From positions 1 through 6,891 of the forward strand of contig JAIFNK010000180.1 in NCBI GenBank assembly GCA_020047775.1: DNA of 6,891 nt, given 5' to 3'. The DNA comes from Akkermansia sp. (GTDB taxonomy: Bacteria > Verrucomicrobiota > Verrucomicrobiia > Verrucomicrobiales > Akkermansiaceae). Shown here one piece after another: positions 1 through 6,126 of this stretch; within the stretch, counting starts at the first letter, position 1, and the number at the start of each line of letters is the position of its first letter. Under the pieces are notes generated by a model that searched no databases, was not told the origin of the DNA, and saw only the letters and a list, made by a program, of their open reading frames with translations. The translations under genes were made by a program, and so were the position numbers.

Positions 1-945
1 TTCGAGCACCCATCCGGCCTCGCCTTGGTGGAGCTTGTATTGGAGCTGGCGCATTTTGCCGGCGGGTTTGGTTTCCGCCTCGTCTTCAGGATAAATGGGG
101 AACCGGCGGCAGAGGCTGTTTTCGACGACGGCGAATTCATCGTGGCCGCGATAACCTGCGACGTTTTTTTCGTCGCCCTTGAGGTCCGGCAGGAAGATCT
201 GGCTGAGGGATTTTTTCTGGTTCGCGCTGTAGGCGATGAGGTTGGTGCCTTCGCCATCCTGGGCGTAAATGTAGATTTCCGGCGAGCCGTCCACGTTGAT
301 GTCGCCGGTCTCGATGCGGGTGACGGTGCCGATGATCTCGATGTTGACGGGCCTGTTGTCTTCCTCGAGTCCGCCGGGCGTGATGGTGAGGGTGTTGGCG
401 GTTTTGAGGTTCGGGCTGGTGACTTTGAAAATGATGCCTTTGAGGATTGCCGTTTGGTCGAAGGGGGGAATCGGCTCGGCGAAGAGAACTTCCTCGTCGC
501 CCTTGAGGATGGCGTTTACCTCGCCCGCGCCGGCAGGATAGCTTTTTCCGTCGAATGACAGGCTGGCGAGTCCCGGCGTGGCCCCGCCGCCGCGGACGGT
601 GACGACGAGGTCGCGGAAGCCGTTGGTCAGGCTCTTGCCGAGGTAGATCGGGGCGTTGACGACCTTCACCGAGCCGAGGCTGGTGAAGCCTTTACCGGTG
701 CCTTTCAGGATGAAAAGCGTCCCGCCACCGGAGCCGTGGTAGCTGCTTTTTCCGTTCATCAGGGCGAGCACGTCCTCCTTGTCGTCGGCGTCCAGATCGG
801 CGCGGGCGATGTCGTAGTGGTCGGGCCGGATGTCAGCGTCGATTTTCTGAAGCGCGACCTGGGCGGGTGAAAGCACCGGAGAAGCGGCCTGGGAAACGGC
901 GCAGAAAACCGCGGAGAGATAAAAAATAGGACGGGATATTTTCAT
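1..945 (-). CDS. Exported two-domain protein with C-terminal PliI-like (i-type lysozyme inhibitor) domain, 3' end cut by window
   Basis: An uninterrupted frame of 315 codons runs from ATG at 945 to the window edge with no stop, so the C-terminus is missing, probably by only about ten residues. Residues 1-20 form a signal peptide (hydrophobic 7-17, likely SQA|A cleavage after A20), so the protein should act in the periplasm or outside the cell. Residues about 36-140 form a first domain with an acidic D50-x-D52-x-D54 loop, YHGSGGGTLFIL at 69-80 and GFRDLVVTVRGGG at 109-121. It resembles a domain I recall from small secreted proteobacterial proteins, where the HGSGGG stretch is usually CGTGGC; its function is unknown. 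Residues about 163-315 match PliI, the periplasmic inhibitor of invertebrate-type lysozyme: NTLTITPGGLE (184-194), DGSPEIYIY (219-227), GHDEFAVVE (267-275), RRFPIY (280-285) and GEAGWVL (308-314). The expected role is protection of peptidoglycan from host or predator lysozyme. The start codon has no clear ribosome binding site and sits 21 nt after a terminator-like hairpin. Coding potential is certain; the PliI assignment is from recalled motifs. Confidence 0.8.
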   Translation of the reverse strand, partial: MKISRPIFYLSAVFCAVSQAASPVLSPAQVALQKIDADIRPDHYDIARADLDADDKEDVLALMNGKSSYHGSGGGTLFILKGTGKGFTSLGSVKVVNAPIYLGKSLTNGFRDLVVTVRGGGATPGLASLSFDGKSYPAGAGEVNAILKGDEEVLFAEPIPPFDQTAILKGIIFKVTSPNLKTANTLTITPGGLEEDNRPVNIEIIGTVTRIETGDINVDGSPEIYIYAQDGEGTNLIAYSANQKKSLSQIFLPDLKGDEKNVAGYRGHDEFAVVENSLCRRFPIYPEDEAETKPAGKMRQLQYKLHQGEAGWVLE

Positions 946-966
946 CGGCGGAGTGGGCGGCGAAGC

Positions 967-1005
967 AAAGGGAAAAAGCGGGCGATGCACAAGCAGATCA
1001 CCCGC
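967..1005 (-). terminator. Intrinsic terminator-like hairpin just upstream of the PliI-like gene
   Basis: Read on the minus strand, GCGGGTGAT (1005-997) pairs with ATCGCCCGC (986-978) over nine base pairs including one G-U, around a ten-base loop. TTTTTCCCTTT (977-967) follows directly. This has the form of a rho-independent terminator. It lies 273 nt past the stop of the large SHD1 gene but ends only 21 nt before the ATG at 945, leaving no room for a promoter between. It could end the upstream transcript with a promoter overlapping it, or it could be an attenuator in the leader of the PliI-like gene. The T-tract is interrupted by three C, so strength is uncertain. Confidence 0.6.
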
Positions 1006-1023
1006 CAGGGGTCCAATTGACGA

Positions 1024-1103
1024 ACGTGGCGGAGATCACCGGTCTCCGCGAGTCCGCCTCGCCGGAACGATTGAATCACGGCGACCGGTGATCGCCTCCA
1101 CGT
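1024..1103. repeat. Large imperfect palindrome (80 bp, possible long RNA hairpin)
   Basis: Bases 1024-1044 are the inverted complement of 1083-1103 at 19 of 21 positions, with an uninterrupted 11-bp core GATCACCGGTC (1034-1044) / GACCGGTGATC (1083-1093). Pairing continues imperfectly inward to 1051/1076 (5 of 7 positions). The central loop carries a small TCCG/CGGA hairpin (1053-1056 and 1063-1066). No T-tract follows on either strand, so it is not a simple terminator. It sits between two minus-strand genes, with its near edge 78 nt before the start codon of the PliI-like gene. It may be a REP/MITE-like element or a structured leader. No target-site duplication was found. Confidence 0.75.
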
Positions 1104-1188
1104 GTCATCATCCTCATTTCAACCACTGGTCCGCATGATGTTTTGTGACTTCCGCAAAGTGATCAGCAGGGACTGTTCCACGCGCTGA

Positions 1189-1218
1189 ATGAAGAAGACA
1201 GGCTGGAAGCCTATCCCC
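1189..1218. repeat. Copy of a dispersed 'GWKPIP'-type self-complementary repeat
   Basis: The core AGGCTGGAAGCCT (1200-1212) is a 5-bp inverted repeat around three bases, flanked by GAAGAC on the left and ATCCCC on the right. Translated forward it gives TGWKPIP. I recall this peptide and its core as a very common artefact of short repeats scattered between genes in planctomycete and verrucomicrobial genomes. It lies 60-90 bp after the stop of the SHD1/HEAT gene. On the minus strand the hairpin is followed by GTCTTCTTC, so weak terminator activity is conceivable. Only one copy is in this window, so repeat status rests on recall. Confidence 0.45.
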
Positions 1219-1278
1219 CTTTCAGTAAATCCTGACTGGAGTCGTGACCCGATTGAGTGCGCTCCGTGCCGCCGACTG

Positions 1279-4200
1279 CTATTGCCTCACATAGACGTGG
1301 TAGCCGCAGTGCCAGTCCTTGGAAACTCCGGCGGTGGCTTCCTCTTCGGTGGTGGGCACGGCGTTGAAGCCGCCGCGCTCGACGATGAGGAAATCCCTGC
1401 CGCCAATGGTGCGGACCTCCATTTTGACGGCCTGGTCCTCGTTCATGGAAATCAACATGTCCCCGGACCAGAAGCTTCCGCCGAAGAACCTCGATCTGGC
1501 GACTTTGCCGCCATCGAGAAGCTCAATGGTGTCCTTGGGGTTGGCGACCACCGAGTCGGGCGCTTTTCCACCCTTGGGATTGACCCAGTTCTGAATAAGC
1601 GGCTCCACCTCGGAAGGCTTGCCGGGTTGTGGATAGATGCACCACGCCCATTTGCCGAGCATGGTCTTGTTAGGGGTGAATTTGCCGTTGTAGGTGTATT
1701 TGTCCGAGTCTTTGCCGCTGACGTAGGAGGCAAGTGTGGTGCGTGGCATTGCTTTCACGAATTCCTCACCTTCCGGAAGGAGTAGCAGGATGTTGCCGAC
1801 CCTGCCGCGAATGATGGTGGCAGCGTTTGTGATCAAGGTGCCGGTGTTTGGTTCCTTGATGTTCGAGGGAATTCCGGCAAAGCTCTTTTCGAGCAGGGGC
1901 TCGGCGAATTTCGTCACCGTGGGGCTGGCGGATTTCATCGCTTCTTGAATTGCCGTGAGCGTTCGAACGGTGCCTGAAACGTCGCGCATGGACACCGCCT
2001 GATCCAGGATGACGGGAAGGACGGTCTTGTAGTGGTCCGGCTCGGCCGAGATTTTGGCAAGAGCGACCACGGCGGACGCCTGGATCCATCTGCAGTCGTA
2101 GCGCATGATCTGGAGCAACCGTTCGCTGGTCGGGGCTACTATTTTGGGTTCGGCGCGCGCCAATGCATCCAGGGCATGAAGGGTGACCCACCATGATTCC
2201 TTCGGATCGTTGAGCATCTTGCAAACTTCCGCCCACATGTCGGGAGTGATCTTGTCCACAGGCAGCGGCGAACCCTTGAACATGCCGGTGAGGGCGAGCA
2301 GGCCTGCTTGGCGGAGACGTGGGTCGGTGGCCTTCAGCAGTGGCAATACCAGATCGGCGCGTCCGCGTTTGGTGACTTGATTCATCGCCCCTGTTCGCAG
2401 ATCGTATTCAGGGTGATGAATGTATTTCATCAGGGTCTCGTCTTTCAGCCCGGGATCATTCATTAGATTGCCCACCGCGAGAGAATCATCGACGCCGACT
2501 TTCTCATTCATGAGATCCTCCTTGGTGAGGGGGCCGCCCGGGATCGGTTCGATGGAATGGAAAACGTCGTCCGCTTCATTGCCCCACGGGCGGGTGAGGG
2601 GAACACTCTTGGCCCACTTGCTGCGCGGCGCGCCGAAGAGCTGGAGATGCTTGCGGGGATAGGTGTAGGTCAGGGCGAAGAAAGTGCCCCAATCCTTGAC
2701 GTCCTCGGTGGCGGAGGCGTCATAGCGGTCGAACATGCCTCCGATGCCGATGCTGCCATCGAAGCGGCGGGAGAGATCCATCACCCAGCGGCGGGTGTCG
2801 AGATAGGAACGGTATTGCACGGGGCGCTTCTCGCGCATCTGGCTGACCGCCGCGTGGTGCCAGATCTCGCCCATGCCGCCGCCGGTATGGGCGGCGTGGA
2901 ACCAGTTGGTAGCATAAAAGGCCTTCATCGCCGAGTTGTCGCGCGCTTTGGCGAAGACCGATTCCTCGCCTTCAGGTGAAACCATCGCGGCGGCACCCAG
3001 CCCGAAAGCGAGGCCGCTTGTCTTTCCATTGTCACGGAAACCACCTTCGGGCAGCGTGTTTCCGTAGGCGACGTTGCCGTGCCCGGCGAAGCGGTAGAAT
3101 TGGGAAGATGTTTCCTTGTACATGTATTCGTCGACATCCACGCCGCAGAGTTTGGCCATGTGCAGGAAGGACATGCAGTTGACGCCGGAAGCGTGGACCT
3201 GGCCGGAGCCGGTGGAGTAGGCGTAGGAGGCAGCCCCGGCGCGTCCGCTCCAGCCGCCGCTATACATGTTGGCCCGGAGTTCCTCGGTCATTTTCTTGAT
3301 AACGGGGAGGACGCTCTGGTCGCCGGTGCGCAGGTAGTATTCGCACAGGCCGGGGCCCTTGTAGCCCTTTTCCCAGTTCATTGCGCCGATCGTTTCGATG
3401 CCGGACATCCACTTGCGGACCACGGCAAGGTCTTTCTCCTCCCCAGTGGAGAGCAGGAAGATCACCGAGCCCCATGTGGGTTTTTCCTGCTTGGCAAGCA
3501 GGTCCGCGAGGTTGCGCACGATCTTGTCGGATTTCGTGCAATTCAACGGCCAGGTCGGGCTGTAGCTGCCCATCACCGGGATGTTCACAGTGACGTCACC
3601 CGCGCCCTGGATTTTCAGGGTGACTTTCCCGTCCTTGGCCTCGGCTTCGGTGACAATGTCGCCGAGGATGATGCGCGGGTCGATTTTTTCGAGAACCTTG
3701 CCGTTGATGCTCTCGATGATCTGGCCTTTTTGAAGTTTTCCGGTTGCTTCCGCCGGCGAGCCTTTTTCCACGTTGTTGATCTGCATCGTCATGCCCGGAC
3801 GGATCAGGTTGATGCCGATTCCCACCGGTCCGAGGTTCTTCACCAGCCAAGGCCTGCTGGCAAAGCGACCGGTGCTTTCGGGAAATGGATTGAAAATCGG
3901 GGTGGTGGCGGTGTAATACTCGCCTGATGCGCTTGCCGAGGCTGGTGCCGGGGCTGCTACCGAGGCTGGTGCCGGGGTGGCTTCCTTTTTCAAAGTGGGA
4001 GCGGCAGAGGCGGTTTTTTTCGCGGCGTTGTTTTCCTCAATCCACTTGGCGACGAACTGCTTGTCCTGCTCACTCAGCATCGCAAGTGGCAAGCGGACCT
4101 CCTTGCCGTCCTTTTTGACAACCGCCGCGTTCCCATCGACCCGCAGGATGTCTGCCTCGATCGTGCGCCCCTTGGCATCCGTCCATGTCCGAGCCTCCGC

Positions 4201-4287
4201 CGTGAGCACGATCAGGAACAGCGCCGGAATCACGATGACTGAAAAAAAGATCCACGCCGGAGCGGTTGATTTGAAAAGTCGAAACAT
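1279..4287 (-). CDS. Large exported SHD1 / PDZ / DUF6288-like / HEAT-repeat protein
   Basis: A complete 1002-residue protein from ATG at 4287 to TAG at 1279-1281. Domains in order: an N-terminal hydrophobic segment (about 11-29) with a plausible AEA|R cleavage after residue 32; an SHD1-type domain (33-85, WTDAKGR...LPLAMLSEQD), common in secreted PVC-group proteins; an Ala/Pro/Ser linker (88-122); a PDZ domain (about 152-236, VEKGSPAEATGKLQKGQII); a large alpha-helical domain (about 255-580) with VHASGVNC (364-371), PEGGFRDNG (413-421), HTGGGMGEIWHH (467-478) and WGTFFALTYTYPR (533-545), which I believe is DUF6288; HEAT-like helical repeats (about 605-800); and a beta-rich C-terminus (about 905-1002) ending DWHCGYHVYVRQ. 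The helical domain recalls alpha/alpha-toroid enzymes, and its conserved His/Cys could be catalytic, but no activity is known. Location is likely periplasmic, surface or outer compartment. It is separated from the operon upstream by 107 bp, so it may have its own promoter. No frameshift is seen. Confidence 0.9.
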   Translation of the reverse strand: MFRLFKSTAPAWIFFSVIVIPALFLIVLTAEARTWTDAKGRTIEADILRVDGNAAVVKKDGKEVRLPLAMLSEQDKQFVAKWIEENNAAKKTASAAPTLKKEATPAPASVAAPAPASASASGEYYTATTPIFNPFPESTGRFASRPWLVKNLGPVGIGINLIRPGMTMQINNVEKGSPAEATGKLQKGQIIESINGKVLEKIDPRIILGDIVTEAEAKDGKVTLKIQGAGDVTVNIPVMGSYSPTWPLNCTKSDKIVRNLADLLAKQEKPTWGSVIFLLSTGEEKDLAVVRKWMSGIETIGAMNWEKGYKGPGLCEYYLRTGDQSVLPVIKKMTEELRANMYSGGWSGRAGAASYAYSTGSGQVHASGVNCMSFLHMAKLCGVDVDEYMYKETSSQFYRFAGHGNVAYGNTLPEGGFRDNGKTSGLAFGLGAAAMVSPEGEESVFAKARDNSAMKAFYATNWFHAAHTGGGMGEIWHHAAVSQMREKRPVQYRSYLDTRRWVMDLSRRFDGSIGIGGMFDRYDASATEDVKDWGTFFALTYTYPRKHLQLFGAPRSKWAKSVPLTRPWGNEADDVFHSIEPIPGGPLTKEDLMNEKVGVDDSLAVGNLMNDPGLKDETLMKYIHHPEYDLRTGAMNQVTKRGRADLVLPLLKATDPRLRQAGLLALTGMFKGSPLPVDKITPDMWAEVCKMLNDPKESWWVTLHALDALARAEPKIVAPTSERLLQIMRYDCRWIQASAVVALAKISAEPDHYKTVLPVILDQAVSMRDVSGTVRTLTAIQEAMKSASPTVTKFAEPLLEKSFAGIPSNIKEPNTGTLITNAATIIRGRVGNILLLLPEGEEFVKAMPRTTLASYVSGKDSDKYTYNGKFTPNKTMLGKWAWCIYPQPGKPSEVEPLIQNWVNPKGGKAPDSVVANPKDTIELLDGGKVARSRFFGGSFWSGDMLISMNEDQAVKMEVRTIGGRDFLIVERGGFNAVPTTEEEATAGVSKDWHCGYHVYVRQ
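3936..3977. repeat. Two-copy 24-bp tandem repeat in the Ala/Pro linker
   Basis: The 18-mer CCGAGGCTGGTGCCGGGG occurs at 3936-3953 and again, identically, at 3960-3977, a 24-bp period (eight codons). On the coding minus strand it encodes the repeated PAPAS motif of the linker between the SHD1 and PDZ domains, residues about 105-118. Such an in-frame repeat can change copy number without breaking the frame, altering linker length. Confidence 0.8.
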
Positions 4288-4323
4288 GCCTTGGTAGTTA
4301 TCAGGGGCACAACCGGGTGTCCA

Positions 4324-4360
4324 TGGTCATTTCTTCAAAATCGCGGGGAAATGCTGACCA
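4324..4360 (-). promoter_or_regulatory. Inverted repeat in the leader of the SHD1/HEAT gene
   Basis: Within the 107-bp gap 4288-4394, TGGTC (4324-4328) plus ATTTC (4329-4333) pair with GAAAT (4348-4352) and GACCA (4356-4360). This gives a 10-bp stem with a 3-base bulge (4353-4355) and a 14-base loop. It sits 36 nt before the ATG at 4287. No T-tract follows on the minus strand, so termination of the upstream operon here is not supported. It may be an operator or a leader hairpin. I could not identify convincing -35/-10 boxes; the AAGG before the ATG is only one base away, too close to be a normal ribosome binding site. Confidence 0.3.
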
Positions 4361-4394
4361 CGGAAAGCCGCAGTGCCGATGGTTCCCATACCCC

Positions 4395-4850
4395 TCACCT
4401 CAGCCACTGATCCGCAACCGGCGCGATCCGGCCCGCCAGATCCGCGGCGAACCAGGCGACGAAGGCTCCCGTAATTACATCCATGGTGTAGTGCGCCCGC
4501 AGGACCAGCACGATCAACGCCTCGCCGAGCGCGATGAGCACCGCCACCGCACCCAGCCACCACGGTCCGAAATGGCAGACTTCGATGGCACCCAGCACCG
4601 CCAGCGCGGTGTGGCCGGAGAAGAAGAAATCATTACCGACACTGTAGGTGACGAGCGCCGTTGGAAATCCAGGATCCCGCCAGATGATGCCGGGTGGCGG
4701 CGGCAGGGTGCAGCAGAGTTGGGACATCTGCCGCAGGCTGAAAACGATGAGGATGCCGATGAACGGCGCGAAACTCGACCCGAATACCGATACCGCGATG
4801 AGCGAGAGGCCGAGCAACGTGTAAGGCTTGTCGATGACGACGCTTTGCAT
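4395..4850 (-). CDS. PAP2 / sphingomyelin-synthase-like membrane lipid phosphatase or transferase
   Basis: A 151-residue hydrophobic protein from ATG at 4850 to TGA at 4395-4397. It carries the hallmarks of the PAP2_C (sphingomyelin synthase-like) branch: LRQMSQLCCTLPPPPG (39-54), the SGHT box (78-81, H80) and RAHYTMDV (118-125, H120 and D124), giving the H-H-D triad. Enzymes of this branch remove or transfer phospho-headgroups at the membrane surface; the substrate cannot be told from sequence. About four membrane segments are visible (10-24, 27-42, 80-110 region, 125-140). Its start lies nine nt past the MFS stop and in the same frame, so co-translation is likely. The N-terminus begins inside what is usually the second membrane segment of homologues I recall (about 200 residues), so it appears short by one helix. 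It may be truncated, or the real start may lie elsewhere. Confidence 0.82.
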   Translation of the reverse strand: MQSVVIDKPYTLLGLSLIAVSVFGSSFAPFIGILIVFSLRQMSQLCCTLPPPPGIIWRDPGFPTALVTYSVGNDFFFSGHTALAVLGAIEVCHFGPWWLGAVAVLIALGEALIVLVLRAHYTMDVITGAFVAWFAADLAGRIAPVADQWLR

Positions 4851-4859
4851 GATGGCGTG

Positions 4860-6125
4860 TTAGGAATTGGCGTTGCTCCAGCGGGCGAACATTTCCGGCA
4901 GGGCGCGGGGTCTCGACCAGATGATGAACACGCCGGCCAGTCCCGCGACCGCGCCGCAGACCCAGAAGACCTGGCCGTAGCTGAGATGCGCCGGACCGGA
5001 CAACACGGTCTGGGTGATGGCCGCCGCCGCGATGCCGACCCATGACAACCAGCTCGCCGCGCCTTGCACGGCGCCTTTCGTTTGCGCGGACGGGCGGTGT
5101 TGCAGCACCGAGACGATGGGCACGATGAACAGGCCGCCGCCGAGTCCTAACATGGCGAGGCCGATTTCAAAACCGGTCTTCGAAATCCCGGGCCAGCCGA
5201 GCGCGACACCCGCCAGCGCCATCAGCGCCGCGCCCGGTGGAATCAGTCCGTATTCGATGCGGCCGCGCGAAAGCCGTCCCGCCAGCATGCTGCCCACGCC
5301 GATGCCGAGGCTCAGCGCGGCTTGTAGCCAGGCTTGTTCGGTGGGTTTCAGGTGGAAAGTTTTCTGCGAGTATAGCGCGAGGTTGATCTGCACCAGCGTG
5401 GCGACGAAGAAGAACGCGGTGTGGCCCCAATTCGCCCGCCACAGGTCGGTGTCCGCCTTCATGATGCGCAGGTTCTGCCAGATCTCACCGGGGATGTTGT
5501 AGTTGAATTTCTTCCCGGGATCGGCGGCCGGGACCTTGGCGATGCCGAGGCTGATGATAAATCCGAAGGCCGCGAGCAGCGCTAACAACAGTCCGGATAT
5601 CGCCTCGCGGTGGGCGAGGGTTTCCGCGAGCCAACCGCCGGCGAAGGTGCCGAGGATGATGCCGATGAAGGTGAGCAGCTCGAGAATGCCATTTCCGCCA
5701 GACAACTTATTCATCGGCAGCACCTCGGGCATCACCCCGTATTTCGCCGGGGCGAAGAACGTACTGTGCACGCCCATCAGGCAGATCGCCGCGAGCTGGA
5801 GCGATTGCATTTCCAGCTTCAGGGCCAGCGCGGCGAAGAGCATGATCGCGACTTCCCCCAGCTTCACGCCGATCATCACCGAGCGCTTGCTGAAGCGGTC
5901 CGCCATCCATCCGCCGATGGTGGAGAATAACAGGAACGGCACGGCGAACAGCAGCGAGGCGTGCGACGCGAAACCTTCCTTGTCCGCTTCGCTCAAGGTC
6001 AGCGAGGCGAGTACCGGGAAGATGACCAGCCAGCGCAGCGCGTTGTCGGAGAAGGCCCCCTGGAACTGGGTGAACATCAGGTTCCAGAAGCCGCGCGGCC
6101 AGGATTTTTCAGAGGAGGAGTTCAT
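4860..6125 (-). CDS. LplT-like MFS transporter (probable lysophospholipid transporter)
   Basis: A complete 421-residue protein with about twelve membrane helices, ATG at 6125 and TAA at 4860-4862. It opens with FWNLMFTQFQGAFSDNALRW (13-32) and has the MFS motif A between helices 2 and 3 (GGWMADRFSKRS, 71-82). STFFAPAKYGVMPEVLP (121-137) and NGILELLTFIGIILG (145-159) are the signature regions shared with LplT and with the MFS half of LplT-Aas fusions, which move lysophospholipids across the inner membrane for re-acylation. The acyltransferase and acyl-ACP synthetase partners are absent next to it; instead a PAP2-type enzyme follows. The start overlaps the end of the preceding gene's region with a one-nt gap and has no ribosome binding site, implying translational coupling. 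Family is confident; the lysophospholipid substrate is inferred. Confidence 0.88.
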   Translation of the reverse strand: MNSSSEKSWPRGFWNLMFTQFQGAFSDNALRWLVIFPVLASLTLSEADKEGFASHASLLFAVPFLLFSTIGGWMADRFSKRSVMIGVKLGEVAIMLFAALALKLEMQSLQLAAICLMGVHSTFFAPAKYGVMPEVLPMNKLSGGNGILELLTFIGIILGTFAGGWLAETLAHREAISGLLLALLAAFGFIISLGIAKVPAADPGKKFNYNIPGEIWQNLRIMKADTDLWRANWGHTAFFFVATLVQINLALYSQKTFHLKPTEQAWLQAALSLGIGVGSMLAGRLSRGRIEYGLIPPGAALMALAGVALGWPGISKTGFEIGLAMLGLGGGLFIVPIVSVLQHRPSAQTKGAVQGAASWLSWVGIAAAAITQTVLSGPAHLSYGQVFWVCGAVAGLAGVFIIWSRPRALPEMFARWSNANS

Positions 6126-6126
6126 G

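Larger units (their letters stand above)
946..1278. other. 333-bp intergenic region
   Basis: This gap separates the stop of the 1002-residue protein gene from the start of the PliI-like gene, both on the minus strand. From high to low coordinate it holds the GWKPIP-type repeat, about 85 bp in which I find no convincing promoter or gene, the large palindrome, and the terminator-like hairpin. The sequence GATCACC or its complement recurs in the hairpin arm (997-1002), in both palindrome arms (1034-1040, 1087-1093) and partly near 1160, so alternative RNA foldings are possible. No coding frame here has credible protein character. Confidence 0.7.

Noticed and set aside
1..26. Lipoprotein signal (Cys at residue 15) in the PliI-like protein, encoded at the other end of the gene
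   Set aside because: The residues before Cys15 (A-V-F) do not form a lipobox; a standard signal peptidase I site after A20 fits better.
164..170. Run of seven T (A7 on the coding strand) as a possible slippage site in the PliI-like gene
   Set aside because: The frame continues into conserved GHDEF and RRFPIY motifs without a shift, and no stimulatory structure or alternative frame product is apparent.
25..558. Plus-strand 177-residue open frame
   Set aside because: Antisense to the PliI-like gene, whose minus-strand frame has a signal peptide and family motifs.
1189..1785. Plus-strand 198-residue frame starting MKKTGWKPIP
   Set aside because: It begins inside the repeat and then runs antisense to the 1002-residue gene, with no protein-like features of its own.
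3079..3927. Plus-strand 282-residue open frame
   Set aside because: Fully antisense to the SHD1/PDZ protein; its Gly/Ala/Asp/His/Val-rich composition is that of a mirror frame in GC-rich DNA.
4317..5045. Plus-strand 242-residue open frame rich in Arg, Asp and Glu
   Set aside because: Antisense to the PAP2 and MFS genes; low-complexity charged composition typical of a shadow frame.
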